Position numbers and translations under genes: made by a program. From Areca catechu (lineage: Eukaryota; Streptophyta; Magnoliopsida; Arecales; Arecaceae): DNA of 64,000 nt. Location: NCBI GenBank assembly GCA_021397845.1, contig CM038052.1:37122449-37186448 (forward strand). Direction: 5' to 3'. The notes beneath the pieces were generated by a model. The model was not told the DNA's origin, did no database searches, and saw only the letters and a program-made list of their open reading frames with translations. This document shows, in pieces, positions 55,213-64,000 of the stretch. Position 1 is the stretch's first letter. Each line of letters begins with the position of its first letter.

Positions 55213-55987
55213 GCTTACTTAGGCAAAGGGGTCCGGTTACTCAGGGAGGTACCATTGCTTAGTAGATTTTTTGACCTTCACACCTTTTGACATGAACCAC
55301 AACACTTACTTAGGCGATAGGGCTCAGTTACTCAGTAAGAGTTCAAGCAAAGCTATAAGGCATGACTAACTTTTTTTAAAGGAAAAACTTTAGCATACTT
55401 GACCTTTTGATTTATACCCCCATAAAGTATTTTTTTTATTGAGATCAATGGTCAGAAGGTTCTGAAATTACTCCATGAAATTATCTATGATCTAAATCCT
55501 ACCGTTTATTAAGTTTCATCGATAATTTATCCCTCAGCATCTCTAGTATTATCTAGACCATTAATCAATTATTGATTAAGGTACCTATGTAACTTCAATT
55601 CGAGATAATAATTAAGTACACATAATATGATCATTTATAACCATACTCGAAAATCTAAGCAAGTCAAGTTTATCTCTCCCCCAACTTAATCAACATTGTC
55701 CTTAATAGAGCAGGAAAGAAAATAAGAGGTATAATAGGAAAGAATACACCTGGGATGATGTGCTGTGGAAGTTGAAGAGGGCTTCATGAAGTAGCGGGTT
55801 CTTGTTCTGCCACTTAAGTTCCTGTAAATATACTAAAAGAAAGAAAGATGAGATTGTTGGGTTACCTCCCAACAAGTGCTAAGTTTAATGTCTTCAATCG
55901 GATACTATGAGAGAGTGTTAATGATATTGAGCTTGGGTACATCCCTCCAAATTTTCAGAAGACAGAACCAATCAGGAGGCTTTGTCA
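55213..55987 (-). other. Element D 3' region, right part
   Basis: Minus-strand non-coding region between the pol remnant and the purine tract. AGCACTTGTTGGGAGGTAAC (about 55864-55883) has TTGGG/CCCAA arms; I believe a similar block is common downstream of pol in plant Athila-type elements. Two diverged copies of a block with GCTTACTTAGGC lie near 55213 and 55302. Confidence 0.5.
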
Positions 55988-56548
55988 TCATGACAGAAAA
56001 ATATTTGTAGAGTTTTTGGTGATGATTAACCTTGATTCATAGAGTATACCAAGCAAGCATGCTAGACAAGATTTAAAAATTTTATAATAATTTAGCTTAA
56101 GATTAGGAAGGGATTGTGTGTGTTGGGCGGAGAGTGGGGGTGGGGGATTGAAAATTTTTCTATCTCTAGAAAAGTCTACCTTAATCCCATTCTCAAGCAT
56201 GATGTGTCTTGACATCATCCCTTCCTGATGACACCTTTTCCAAGTTAATTGTAGGTCTATCTCCATACATCATTTTAGAATGAAAAATAGATTTTGGAGG
56301 TGATCCTCGAAAGTAGTGCCAAATATAGTGAAATCAGCTATAAAATCTTTAAGATCATTATCCCTCATTCCATAAACATCCCATTTAATAGCTTGTCTAT
56401 GCATCTCTAGAACGCCAACTATTCGATCTTCCTGAGTAGAGCTCACTGGTAAGGTGTCACAAGGTGTGACAGGAAGCAGCTTCAATGGTGGTGATTCTAA
56501 CGGAAGAGCTATTGGGGGGCTAGGTGTTGGCTCAACTTGTTCCATCAA
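55988..56548 (-). pseudogene. Element D reverse transcriptase remnant
   Basis: Minus-strand pieces in order: VLEMHRQAIKWDVYGMRDND (start of the gypsy reverse-transcriptase region), then after a deletion FIADFTIFGTTFEDHLQNLF around the catalytic motif (Asp-Asp replaced by Ala-Asp), then RCHQEGMMSRHIMLENGIKV, matching the conserved stretch that follows. The central palm domain is deleted. I place it in the Athila type from the neighbouring PBS and gag. Confidence 0.65.
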
Positions 56549-57110
56549 AAGTGGGGTGGGTTTGAATTATGGTGTATCATATAAGTTATCCCTCCCTATG
56601 ATATATTTATCTTCATTAAAAATATTTACCTCACACTAAGCCATATAGAAATCTAATGAGTTCTGGGGATAACTTGGTGGTATGGCTTCCCTTGTTATGT
56701 TATTCTGTTATGGTTCCTGGGGTCCTCAATTACTTCCATCATATCATCCATTTCTTCTTCCATCCCATAAAAAAGAATTGATGATTCTAGGGCACTTGAG
56801 AAGAGAACTATTAGTGAGTGAGATGATGATGGAAGTGAGTCATCCCACCATTCTGTCTCAATCGAATTATTTATATTGATTTCTATGATAGTGCAAGGTT
56901 GTTCCATGACCAATTCATTCTCAAGAATTATGGTTGATTGTTCAGAAAAAATTAAAGGATCCTTAGAATCTTCAATTTGGTAGTGTCCCTCTAAATTACT
57001 CTCGATTGACTAGGCAGTATTTCGACCTCCTCTCTATTAATTTTAGCTATTAATCGGTCAATGTGATCAAAAAGTTTATCAAGATGTTGATAATGAGACA
57101 TGATCGATTG
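56549..57110 (-). other. Element D, unrecognised interior
   Basis: Probably gag-protease region by position. Short minus-strand frames are present, but no conserved motif was identified. Confidence 0.4.
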
Positions 57111-57413
57111 CTACTGAAGCATAACCATTTTCTCGATTCGATCTATGGCTTGCAAGGCCTTCTCTAGAAATGGTAAACTATAATTTGGAGAAGGTTGATA
57201 ACATGGATATGGTTGATCGAAATAAGGCTCATCTACGAATGGAGGTCTTTGTGATACCAGGGTAACCATTGGGTGTGGTTGCCACGACAAATCTGGTTGA
57301 GTCCCCCAACCTTGGTTGTAAGCATTGAAGTGTGGGTTTTTTTCTGGTCTATAAGCCATATAAGTTTGATCTTGGTAAACCTGGTCATACCTAGACTCAA
57401 GAAATTGGTACAT
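57111..57413 (-). pseudogene. Element D gag remnant
   Basis: Minus-strand frame of 100 codons with NPHFNAYNQGWGTQPDLSW, matching the Asn/Trp-rich C-terminal part of Athila gag (usually NPYSNTYNPGW-like), then Pro/Tyr-rich sequence and a helical end (LEKALQAIDRIEKMVMLQ). Confidence 0.6.
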
Positions 57414-58457
57414 GACTGGGCACTCACTTACAAAGTGAGTTGGACTCGGATATGTGGAGCATGCCTATTGTGAAGGAAAAAGAATTGAGTGGAAGAGTGT
57501 CTAATATTTTGTAGAAGATCAAGTTTATAAGATATAGCATCGAGAGCATGGGACAACCTATCCACTCCACTATTAGGATACATGTTCCTAGCACTGCTCC
57601 AATTCATCGGATTGTTCTGATGATTCTAAAATATTTAATCAAACATTCTAAATCAGAGCAATCCTTCTCTAAGTTTTATTATTATTATTATTATTTTAGA
57701 GAGGAAAGGGAAAAAAGAAGAGAAAAGAAAGATCAAAAGAAGACTAAAGGTGAGAGTCTAAGGAGTCCTAAAGCTAAAAGTGATAGAAGAAAAGTATTAG
57801 TTAAGGTTCTAGGTTAATTTCAAACAAGTTAGTAGTCAATGGACTCTCTATCCTAGGGTCCCTAGTTCTAGACAACTCCTAATTGTTCCAAGGTTGCTTT
57901 CAAGCACTCCAAGTCCAAGATCAATCTACTAACCCAGTCAGGTAAGTGTAAGGTTGGTGGGAGTCCCCTTATTGCTTGCCTTAGATACTAATTAAAATTG
58001 ATTAGGTAAGCGAACGGAACCAATTAAAGAACCACCTTCCTTCGGGCTCTTATCCCTGAACCACTTACCTTAGACACCGAGAAACTAAATGATCTAAACC
58101 TAGTATAACTCTAGGATTCCCTTGTCCTATTGAGATCGAAAATCCTTAGGGACCAACGTCTAATTGATTTTAATTTTAAGGCTTAGGTCAATGCAATATG
58201 CAGGGTGGTGGTTTGTGGGCCAAGGAAGGATAATGACGTCTCCACCTTATCTTATTTAGGGGTTTAGTGCCCCTAAGATATTTTATGAATTATGCAATGC
58301 AAAGAAAATAGATGTCAAGGGAAAGAAAAAGAAAACTAAGTTGAGTTAGGAGATTAAATTTGGAAACAGTAAATCAATTAAAAAAATAGTAAAAGGGGAA
58401 AAAGATTTTTGTTTTTTTGATTTTTGATTTTCTTTTGAATCACAACCATGCCCATGG
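57414..58457 (-). other. Element D leader and 5' gag region, decayed
   Basis: No open frame is convincing on the minus strand. An ATT microsatellite sits at 57669-57690. The plus-strand Lys/Arg-rich frame over 57548-57817 is low complexity. Confidence 0.5.
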
Positions 58458-58480
58458 TCCCCAGCAATGTCACCAAAATT
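58458..58480 (-). other. Element D primer-binding site
   Basis: Minus-strand TTTTGGTGACATTGCTGGGG directly after the LTR end TGATCA. It differs from the Athila-type TTGGCGCCGTTGCCGGGG mainly by transitions at CpG sites. Confidence 0.65.
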
Positions 58481-58525
58481 TGATCACTGTCGTAGATGAA
58501 AAAAATAATTTACCAACTCAACTCT
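58481..58525 (-). repeat. Element D 5' LTR, U5-end segment
   Basis: Matches 19709-19754. Its last five plus-strand bases, ACTCT (58521-58525), are the F2 target; the LTR continues at 61748. Confidence 0.85.
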
Positions 58526-59982
58526 TGATGTGGGACAGAAGCGAAAAATCCATGGTTATTCTGAAATGGGAAAAACCTAAAGCAATCCAAGGATCGTGGG
58601 AGGGCTAAGAAGCCTCCCGGGACTAGGATAGAATGACCCCTCAAGATTAAAAACCTAAAATGACTAGACTCTTTTAGTTTTCAGTTTTCTTGGTGGAGGT
58701 GGCGAAGGAAGGATGGGGATGGGAGTCTAGGGACTGGACTCATGATCCTTGGGACTCACCCTAACGAAGAGACCATCCACCTCTAAGGCATTACGCCCTC
58801 CTCGATACCTGGAGGTGCTAGGATGGATCTCAAGGTCACGAGGGGAAGTAAAGAAAGACATGAAGGTGGGGAGAGAGAATGGAGATACCTGGGGCCTCAC
58901 ACCCCTCGGCGTCCCAAAGGACGAAGGCAAGTTGGGGCCTCACACCCCTCGACGTCCCGAAGGACGAAGGCAAACGGGCCTCAACCCAGAACCAGAACAA
59001 GGTTACAAACCCTCAAAAATTTCATTTGTCAACTGATTTATTACCAGAGGAGTATGGGTATTTATAGATTCCTATCTTCCTTTGAAATTCAAAAAAAAAA
59101 TCCCTAAAAATCCTCCCTGTATTTGAATTCAAATTCAAAATAATTTGAATTCAAAACCAAAATCCCCAAATTTCTCAAATTACATTCATTAAAAAAATAC
59201 CAAATAAATGCCTTTTATTTGAATTTTGAAATCCCCCTTTGTTCTGAAATTCGTGCTGTCCTGAAAATCATGCTTCTCTGAAAATCGTGCAGCTCCAAAA
59301 AGAATGCAGAACAGCTTCTTCCTTGGGGTGCTTTGAGAAGCATGCCGAAGCTTCTTCTCGGCTGAGCAACAAGGGGAAAACCCGATCTCCGGTTGGCCGG
59401 GGGCCAGCGGGCGGCGGCCGGCAGCACGGCCGGCGGACGGTGGCGGCGGGGTGGTGGCCAGGCGGCGGATGGTGGCGGCGGGCGGTGGAGCAGGGATGGC
59501 ACGGCCGCACGGCACGCACAAGCATGCTGTTCGGTCTTCTCGCGGGTGTGGGGCCCAGGGATGCCGGCGGGGCTACGGGGCGGCGGATCAGCGATGAGCA
59601 GCGGCATGCGGGCGGCGGCGACAGTGGCAGCCGTAGGGGCGACGGTTGGACTTCCCAAGGCCATCCCTTCGTCTTCCATGGGTGGGGGTGGTGGACGTTG
59701 GGTTTCTGGCAAGGGCGGGGCCGGCGAGCACCGACGGGCGGGCTGGCGGGGGCGGCCGGGGGTCGGGCAGCCCGGATGGGGGAAGGGGGTGGTGGCGGCT
59801 ATGTTTTGAAAAAAAGAATTTTACGGGATGAAAGGCTGAAGAAGGGGTTAGCCAGGATAACTCGGGGATAAACTTGGTATAAAATAGGAATAAAGGGAAT
59901 AAGTGGAATAGCAGGGATAAGAAAAATAAGAAAAACTAGAAAAATTAAAAGAAAATCCAGATGGGTTTTGGGTCCCCCATCA
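58526..59982 (-). repeat. F2 3' LTR
   Basis: 1457 bp, GC-rich block at about 59385-59790, minus-strand TATA box CTATAAATAC at 59057-59066. Two CACACCCCTCGRCGTCCCRA units near 58898 and 58938. Confidence 0.88.
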
Positions 59983-60068
59983 TTCTCCTGCAGTGTGAAG
60001 AACTCGACTCCGTCGAGTTTGAGGACGAAGCAAATCCTAGTCTGCTGCTGGCTCTGATACCAAAAAAA
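59983..60068 (-). other. F2 interior: primer-binding site plus purine tract in 86 bp
   Basis: On the minus strand TTTTTTTGGTATCAGAGCC starts the interior (initiator-Met-type PBS), AACTCGACGGAGTC and AGTTCTTC lie in the middle as in F1, and CTGCAGGAGAA ends it before the 3' LTR. Confidence 0.85.
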
Positions 60069-61747
60069 TGATGTGGGACGAAAGTGAAAAACCCATGGTT
60101 ATTCTGAAATGGGAAAAACCTAAAGCAAACCAAGGATCGTGGGAGGGCTAAGAAACCCCTCGGGACTAGGATAGAACGACCCCTCAAGATTAAAAACCTA
60201 AAACGACTGGACTCTTTTGGTTTTCAGTTTTTTTGGAGATGGCGAAGGAAGGATGGGGATGGGAGACTAGGGACTGGACTCATGATCCTTGGGACTCACC
60301 CTAACAAAGAGACCATCCACCTCTAAGGCATTACGCCCTCCTCGATACTTGGAGGTGCTAGGATGGATCTCAAGGTCACGAGGGGAAGCAAAGAAAGACA
60401 TGAAGGTGGGGAGAGAGAATGGAGATACTTGGGGCCTCACACCCCTCGACGTCCCGAAGGACGAAGGCAAGTTGGGGCCTCACATCCCTCGACGTTCTGA
60501 AGGACGAAGGCAAACGGGCCTCAGCCCAGAACCAGAACAAGGTTACAAACCCCCAAAAATTTTATTTATCAATTGATTTATTACAAGAGGAGTATGAGTA
60601 TTTATAGATTCCCATCTCCCTTTGAAATTCAAAAATAAAATCGCTAGAAATCCTCCCTAGATTTGAATTCAAATTCAAAATAATTTGAATTCAAAACCAA
60701 AATCCCCAAAATTTTCAAATTACATTCATTAAAAAAATACCAAATAAATCCGTTTTATTTGAATTTTGAAATCTCCCTTTGCTTTAAAATTCATGATGCC
60801 CTGAAAATTATGCTGCTCTGAAAATCATGTAGCTCCAAAAAAGCATGCAGAATAGCTTCTTCCTTGGGGTGCTTTGATAAGCGTGCCGAAGCTTCTTCTC
60901 GGTCGAGCAATAGTGGGGAAACCTGATCTCCGGTCGGCCGGGGGCTAGTGGGCAGCGGGCAGCAGCGCGGCCGATAGACGGTGGCGGCGGGGCGACGACC
61001 AGGCGGCGGACAGTGGTGGTCGGTGGCGGCGCAGGGGTGGCACGGCCGCACAGCATGCACGAGCGTGCCATTCGGTCTTCTCGCAAGCATGGGGCCCAGG
61101 GATGCCGGCGAGGCAGCAGCCGGGCAACGGATCGACGGTGAGCGCTGGCATGCGGGCGGCGGCGACCGTGGGGGCGACAGTTGGACTTCCCAAGGACGCC
61201 CAGGAATGGCACGGCAAGCATGAGCGTGTCGTTCGGTCTTCCCGCGGGCGCGGGGCCCAGGGATGGCGGGTCGGCGGGGCGACGGTCGGGTGGTGGATCG
61301 GCGGCGAGCGGCGGCATGCAGGCGACGGTGGCAGCGGCGGCCATGGGGGCGACGGTTGGACTTCCCAAGGCCGTCCCTTCATCTTCCACCGGTGGGGGCG
61401 ACGAACGCCGGGTTTCCGGCGAGGGCAGGGCCGGCGGGCACCGGTGGGCGGGCCGGCCGGCACCGGTTGGCGGGCCGGCCGGCACCGGTTGGCGGGCCGG
61501 CGGGCGGGCCGGAGGGGCCGACCGGGGGTCGGGCAGCCCGGATGGGTGAAGGGGGGGTGGCAGCTAGGTTTTGAAAAAAAGAATTTTACTGGATGAAAGG
61601 TTGAAGATGGGGTTAGCCGGGATAACTCGAGGATAAACTTGGTATAAAACGGGAATAAAGGGAATAAGTGGAATAGCAGGGATAAGAAAAATAAGAAAAA
61701 CTAGAAAAATTAAAAGAAAATCCAGATGGGTTTCGTGTCCCCCATCA
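60069..61747 (-). repeat. F2 5' LTR
   Basis: 1679 bp, 222 bp longer than its partner. The difference is mostly explained by a duplicated block (about 61078-61250 and 61251-61370) and a 22-bp tandem repeat at 61439-61505. Minus-strand TATA box at 60597-60606. Confidence 0.85.
61439..61505 (+). repeat. 22-bp GC-rich tandem repeat in the F2 5' LTR
   Basis: Three units of CACCGGTTGGCGGGCCGGCC plus GG, absent from the F2 3' LTR, so it arose after or during insertion. Confidence 0.85.
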
Positions 61748-62975
61748 ACTCTATAGCTAGGATGAGTTCGGATTGTATCCTCAAGGACCTTAGGGCTAAG
61801 TTATGATTTAAAAAGGAAACAAAAGTAATTGTTGTTAAAAGTAAAAGTAAATGAGTAATAAACTACTTCTAAGGTAAAAAGCAATAGGAGTGAATATTTC
61901 AAGAGAGGAAGAGTGATTGTGCAGTACTGAATTGCATTTATCTTAAAATATAATTGATTTTAGAGATCTTCCTATCTTCCTTTGGCATGCCCCGTACCTA
62001 TGGCAGATCATGGTGCATCTTTGGTAGGCACTAGATATCCAACTCTTCTTCCCTCGGTGTGCCCCTTACCCATGATGGATCATGGCACGTCTCCGAAAAG
62101 CAGGAACTGTCCCTAACCTCAATCTAACATTAAAACATAATAAACAGCGAATAAAAGAGAACAAATATGTGAAAAAAGAAAAGCATACTCTTTTATTGCA
62201 GAACGAGAAGTATAAAAGACTGAGAACAAGTTCTTCTCTCCCATACTTGAACACTAACTCATTTTAAGTAAATCCTATCCTGTCCCCTATGCACAGGCTC
62301 TAAGGGACTCCGTGAAGTTGGAAGAGAGTGGAGATTGGGAACTAGTGCCAGTACAGTGGAAGTGGGAACCAAGCCGGTGCAGTGGAAGTGGTCACTAGTC
62401 AGGGGTCAGAAAGATGATAGAGCAGAGAAGGGAGAAAAGAGAAATATAAGTGAAATAGTAGAGGAATAAAAGTGGAATAGGTGGAATAGAAGTGGAATAG
62501 GAGTGGAATATGGGGAATAGAGGAAGAATAGGGGGAACAGGGAAATAGCAGTGGAATGGGAGAAGAGGCTTTGGGCCTTCATGGACTCCTCTGGACTGAT
62601 CCCTGACTCCCTTTTATAGGCACAACCCTAACCACCTTTTGTTTCTTCAACAAGGATCTGTTTCACCATTTCAACAATTTAACTGCATTCGTTCTATTGT
62701 TGCAACATCCTCTGGACTCCCATCCTCCGAACTATCCTGCTGTTGTTCAACTAAATTCAGTTGTAACTGATTCCAGTTCCCATCACTCCAACGATGTCCA
62801 ATTGTCCCAATCGAACTCCAGCAAACCAACTGAACTCTACTGATCTTCGTGGCTTGGATGAAGCTTCACAATCCCTATGGTTCAGTTGACTCCAATGTGA
62901 CAACCATGGAATGGGCGGTGGAGATGGCTAGGGAGGAGGTGGCGTGGTGTGGCCGGTGGCATGGCAAGCGGCGAA
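61748..62975 (-). repeat. Element D 5' LTR, main segment (truncated)
   Basis: Matches the 3' LTR from about 19750 to about 20965: the same CGAGAAGTATAAAAGACTGA block, GTGGAATAG repeats and TATA box (62610-62620). It stops matching after GGCATGGCAAGCG near 62970; about 660 bp of U3 are missing. Confidence 0.8.
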
Positions 62976-63319
62976 CACCGTGATCTGCCACAGGTACGGG
63001 GCATGCCAAGGGAAGGTAGGTAGATCTCTAAAATCAATTACAATAAATGTAATTCAGCACTGTACAATCACTCTTTCTCTCTTGAAATACTCATTCTCAC
63101 TTGCTTTACCTTAGGAGTAGTTTAATTCTTGCTTACTTTTATTTTTCCACAACAAAAATTACTTTTCTTTTCCTTTTTAAATCATAACTTAGCCCTAAGA
63201 TCCCTGAGGATACGATCCTAACTCACCCTAGCTATAGAGTTGAGTTGGTGAATTATTTTTGATCGCCTACGATAGTGATCAAATTTTGGCATCGTTATTG
63301 GAGAACAGGGATGGCCTTG
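62976..63319 (+). mobile_element. Fragment H: Athila-like LTR end plus primer-binding site, plus strand
   Basis: The reverse complement of 62976-63288 matches 19709-20014, so this is the U5 end of the same LTR family facing the other way. The LTR ends TGATCA near 63288; TTTTGGCATCGTTATTGGAG follows as a mutated Athila-type PBS, then GAACAGGGATGGCC. F3 starts at 63320. H may be the 5' end of another Athila-like element continuing beyond the window. Confidence 0.7.
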
Positions 63320-64000
63320 TGATGGGGGACAAAAGGAGGGGGGGCTGCTAGGAGGATCGTTGGAGAGCTGAGAAGTCTCCTATGATTAGGGTCAAGAAAG
63401 CGGAAAAAATATGTGGGGGCAAGAAAGATGGATACTCTATGGACTTGGGACATATCTTCATGGAGAGACGTCGCACCTCTAGGGCATCCCACCCACCCCA
63501 CTACATGTAATCTAGGGCATCCCACCCATCTCACTACATGCGGAGCCTAGGGCATCCCACCCAAATCGCTACCTGGGCCGTGAAGGAGAAGCTCCAAGAT
63601 CATAGAGGGGACTCAGCAAAGGAGAAGATAACTAGGACCTCACACCCCTCAACACCCGTAGGTGAAGGAAAAACGGAACTCATGCCCACTCCTAACGGAG
63701 GCAGAACCAAGAACATACTTTTCAAAAATTTATATTCATCATCATATTTTATTCAAGAGAGGAGGTGCCTTTATATAGGCTTATAAAACTTGGGATCCAA
63801 GTACAGAATACAAGGCATGCAGCCCAAAAAAGGTGACATCCCAAACCTACTATGTTTGTAGCCTGAAAACATGGTAGAAAACTAAACACAATCCTCCCCA
63901 TATGGTAAAAAAATCAAACTAATCCTAATCTAAAACTAATTTTAAAAAAAACTTTCTAACTGGTCCATACATCCAATTAAAATAAATATAATATAAATTC
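63320..64000 (-). mobile_element. Element F3: third F-family copy, minus strand, runs off the window
   Basis: Starts TGATGGGGGAC. Minus-strand content matches the R-U5 half of the F LTR: three GGGTGGGATGCCCTAG-type motifs (about 63480-63562) and the TATA box CTATATAAAG (63768-63779). CCTTG (63315-63319) should be the target duplication. Interior and second LTR are not in the window. Confidence 0.8.

Larger units (their letters stand above)
58526..61747 (-). mobile_element. Element F2: second LTR-dominated element, minus strand
   Basis: TGATGTGGGAC...GTCCCCCATCA on the plus strand, duplication ACTCT at 58521-58525 and 61748-61752. LTRs 58526-59982 (1457 bp) and 60069-61747 (1679 bp) enclose 86 bp. 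Same family as F1 but in opposite orientation and in another host element, so it inserted independently. Confidence 0.9.
19709..62975 (-). mobile_element. Element D: Athila-like Ty3/gypsy element, minus strand, interrupted by E and F2
   Basis: Read on the minus strand, the 5' LTR occupies 62975-61748 plus 58525-58481, followed by a PBS, gag remnant, reverse-transcriptase remnant, 3' region, purine tract and the 3' LTR (21627-19709). The PBS resembles the Athila-type sequence TTGGCGCCGTTGCCGGGGA. Element E (21996-55212) splits the 3' region and F2 (58526-61747) splits the 5' LTR. The U3 end of the 5' LTR is missing, replaced at 62976 by inverted LTR sequence. Most of pol is deleted or unrecognisable. 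Confidence 0.8.

Noticed and set aside
57548..57817. 89-codon Lys/Arg-rich plus-strand frame
   Set aside because: It crosses an ATT microsatellite and A/G-rich DNA inside a minus-strand element; no recognisable domain.

Overview
This is plant nuclear DNA, almost entirely transposable elements. The evidence is one plant-specific host gene (DUF538 family), four plant LTR-retrotransposon groups (Tat-like and Athila-like Ty3/gypsy, SIRE-like copia, another copia family), and tRNA-type primer-binding sites at LTR ends. A monocot with a medium or large genome, such as a palm, is my guess; the sequence does not prove it. No bacterial, organellar, rRNA or tRNA gene was seen.

Layout. 1-2708 is host DNA with one small minus-strand gene (289-714), its TATA box and poly(A) signal, and a possible MITE. 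From 2709 to the end everything is nested retrotransposon. Layer 1 is a decayed Tat-like gypsy element, A (LTR 2709-3743 and 14690-15052; gag-pol remnants to 19708). Its LTR was hit by a solo LTR (3744-4840 and 14102-14689), which was hit in turn by a 9.26-kb non-autonomous Tat-like element, C (4841-14096). C carries tandem-repeat arrays and a spliced-looking antisense gene but no gag-pol. A's integrase is cut at 19709 by a minus-strand Athila-like element, D. D is split by a SIRE-like copia element, E (21996-55212). E's reverse transcriptase is split just after the YVDD motif by a non-autonomous element, F1 (27851-49319), which has LTRs of about 1.6 kb and only 84 bp between them. F1's second LTR holds a copia array, G (30842-49083), arranged LTR-interior-LTR-interior-LTR. 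D's other LTR holds a second F element (F2, 58526-61747, minus strand). At 62976 D meets an oppositely oriented Athila-like LTR end (H), followed by a third F copy (F3, from 63320) that runs off the window.

Six insertions are bounded by 5-bp target-site duplications read from the sequence: solo LTR GGACT/GGACC, C CCTTC, E GCTTA, F1 TATTA, G GCGAC/GCGAT, F2 ACTCT. This fixes the relative order of insertion. Nearly all element reading frames are broken. Many stops are TAG at places where the second copy in the window, or the family, has CAG or TGG, which fits decay of methylated CHG sites.

Most interesting: the LTR-dominated F family; the antisense gene of C, whose reading phases agree across two predicted introns and which ends near its own AATAAA; the shared-LTR tandem array G; the 127-bp (63+64) and 93-bp arrays inside C; and a 20-bp palindromic repeat just upstream of the solo LTR's TATA box.
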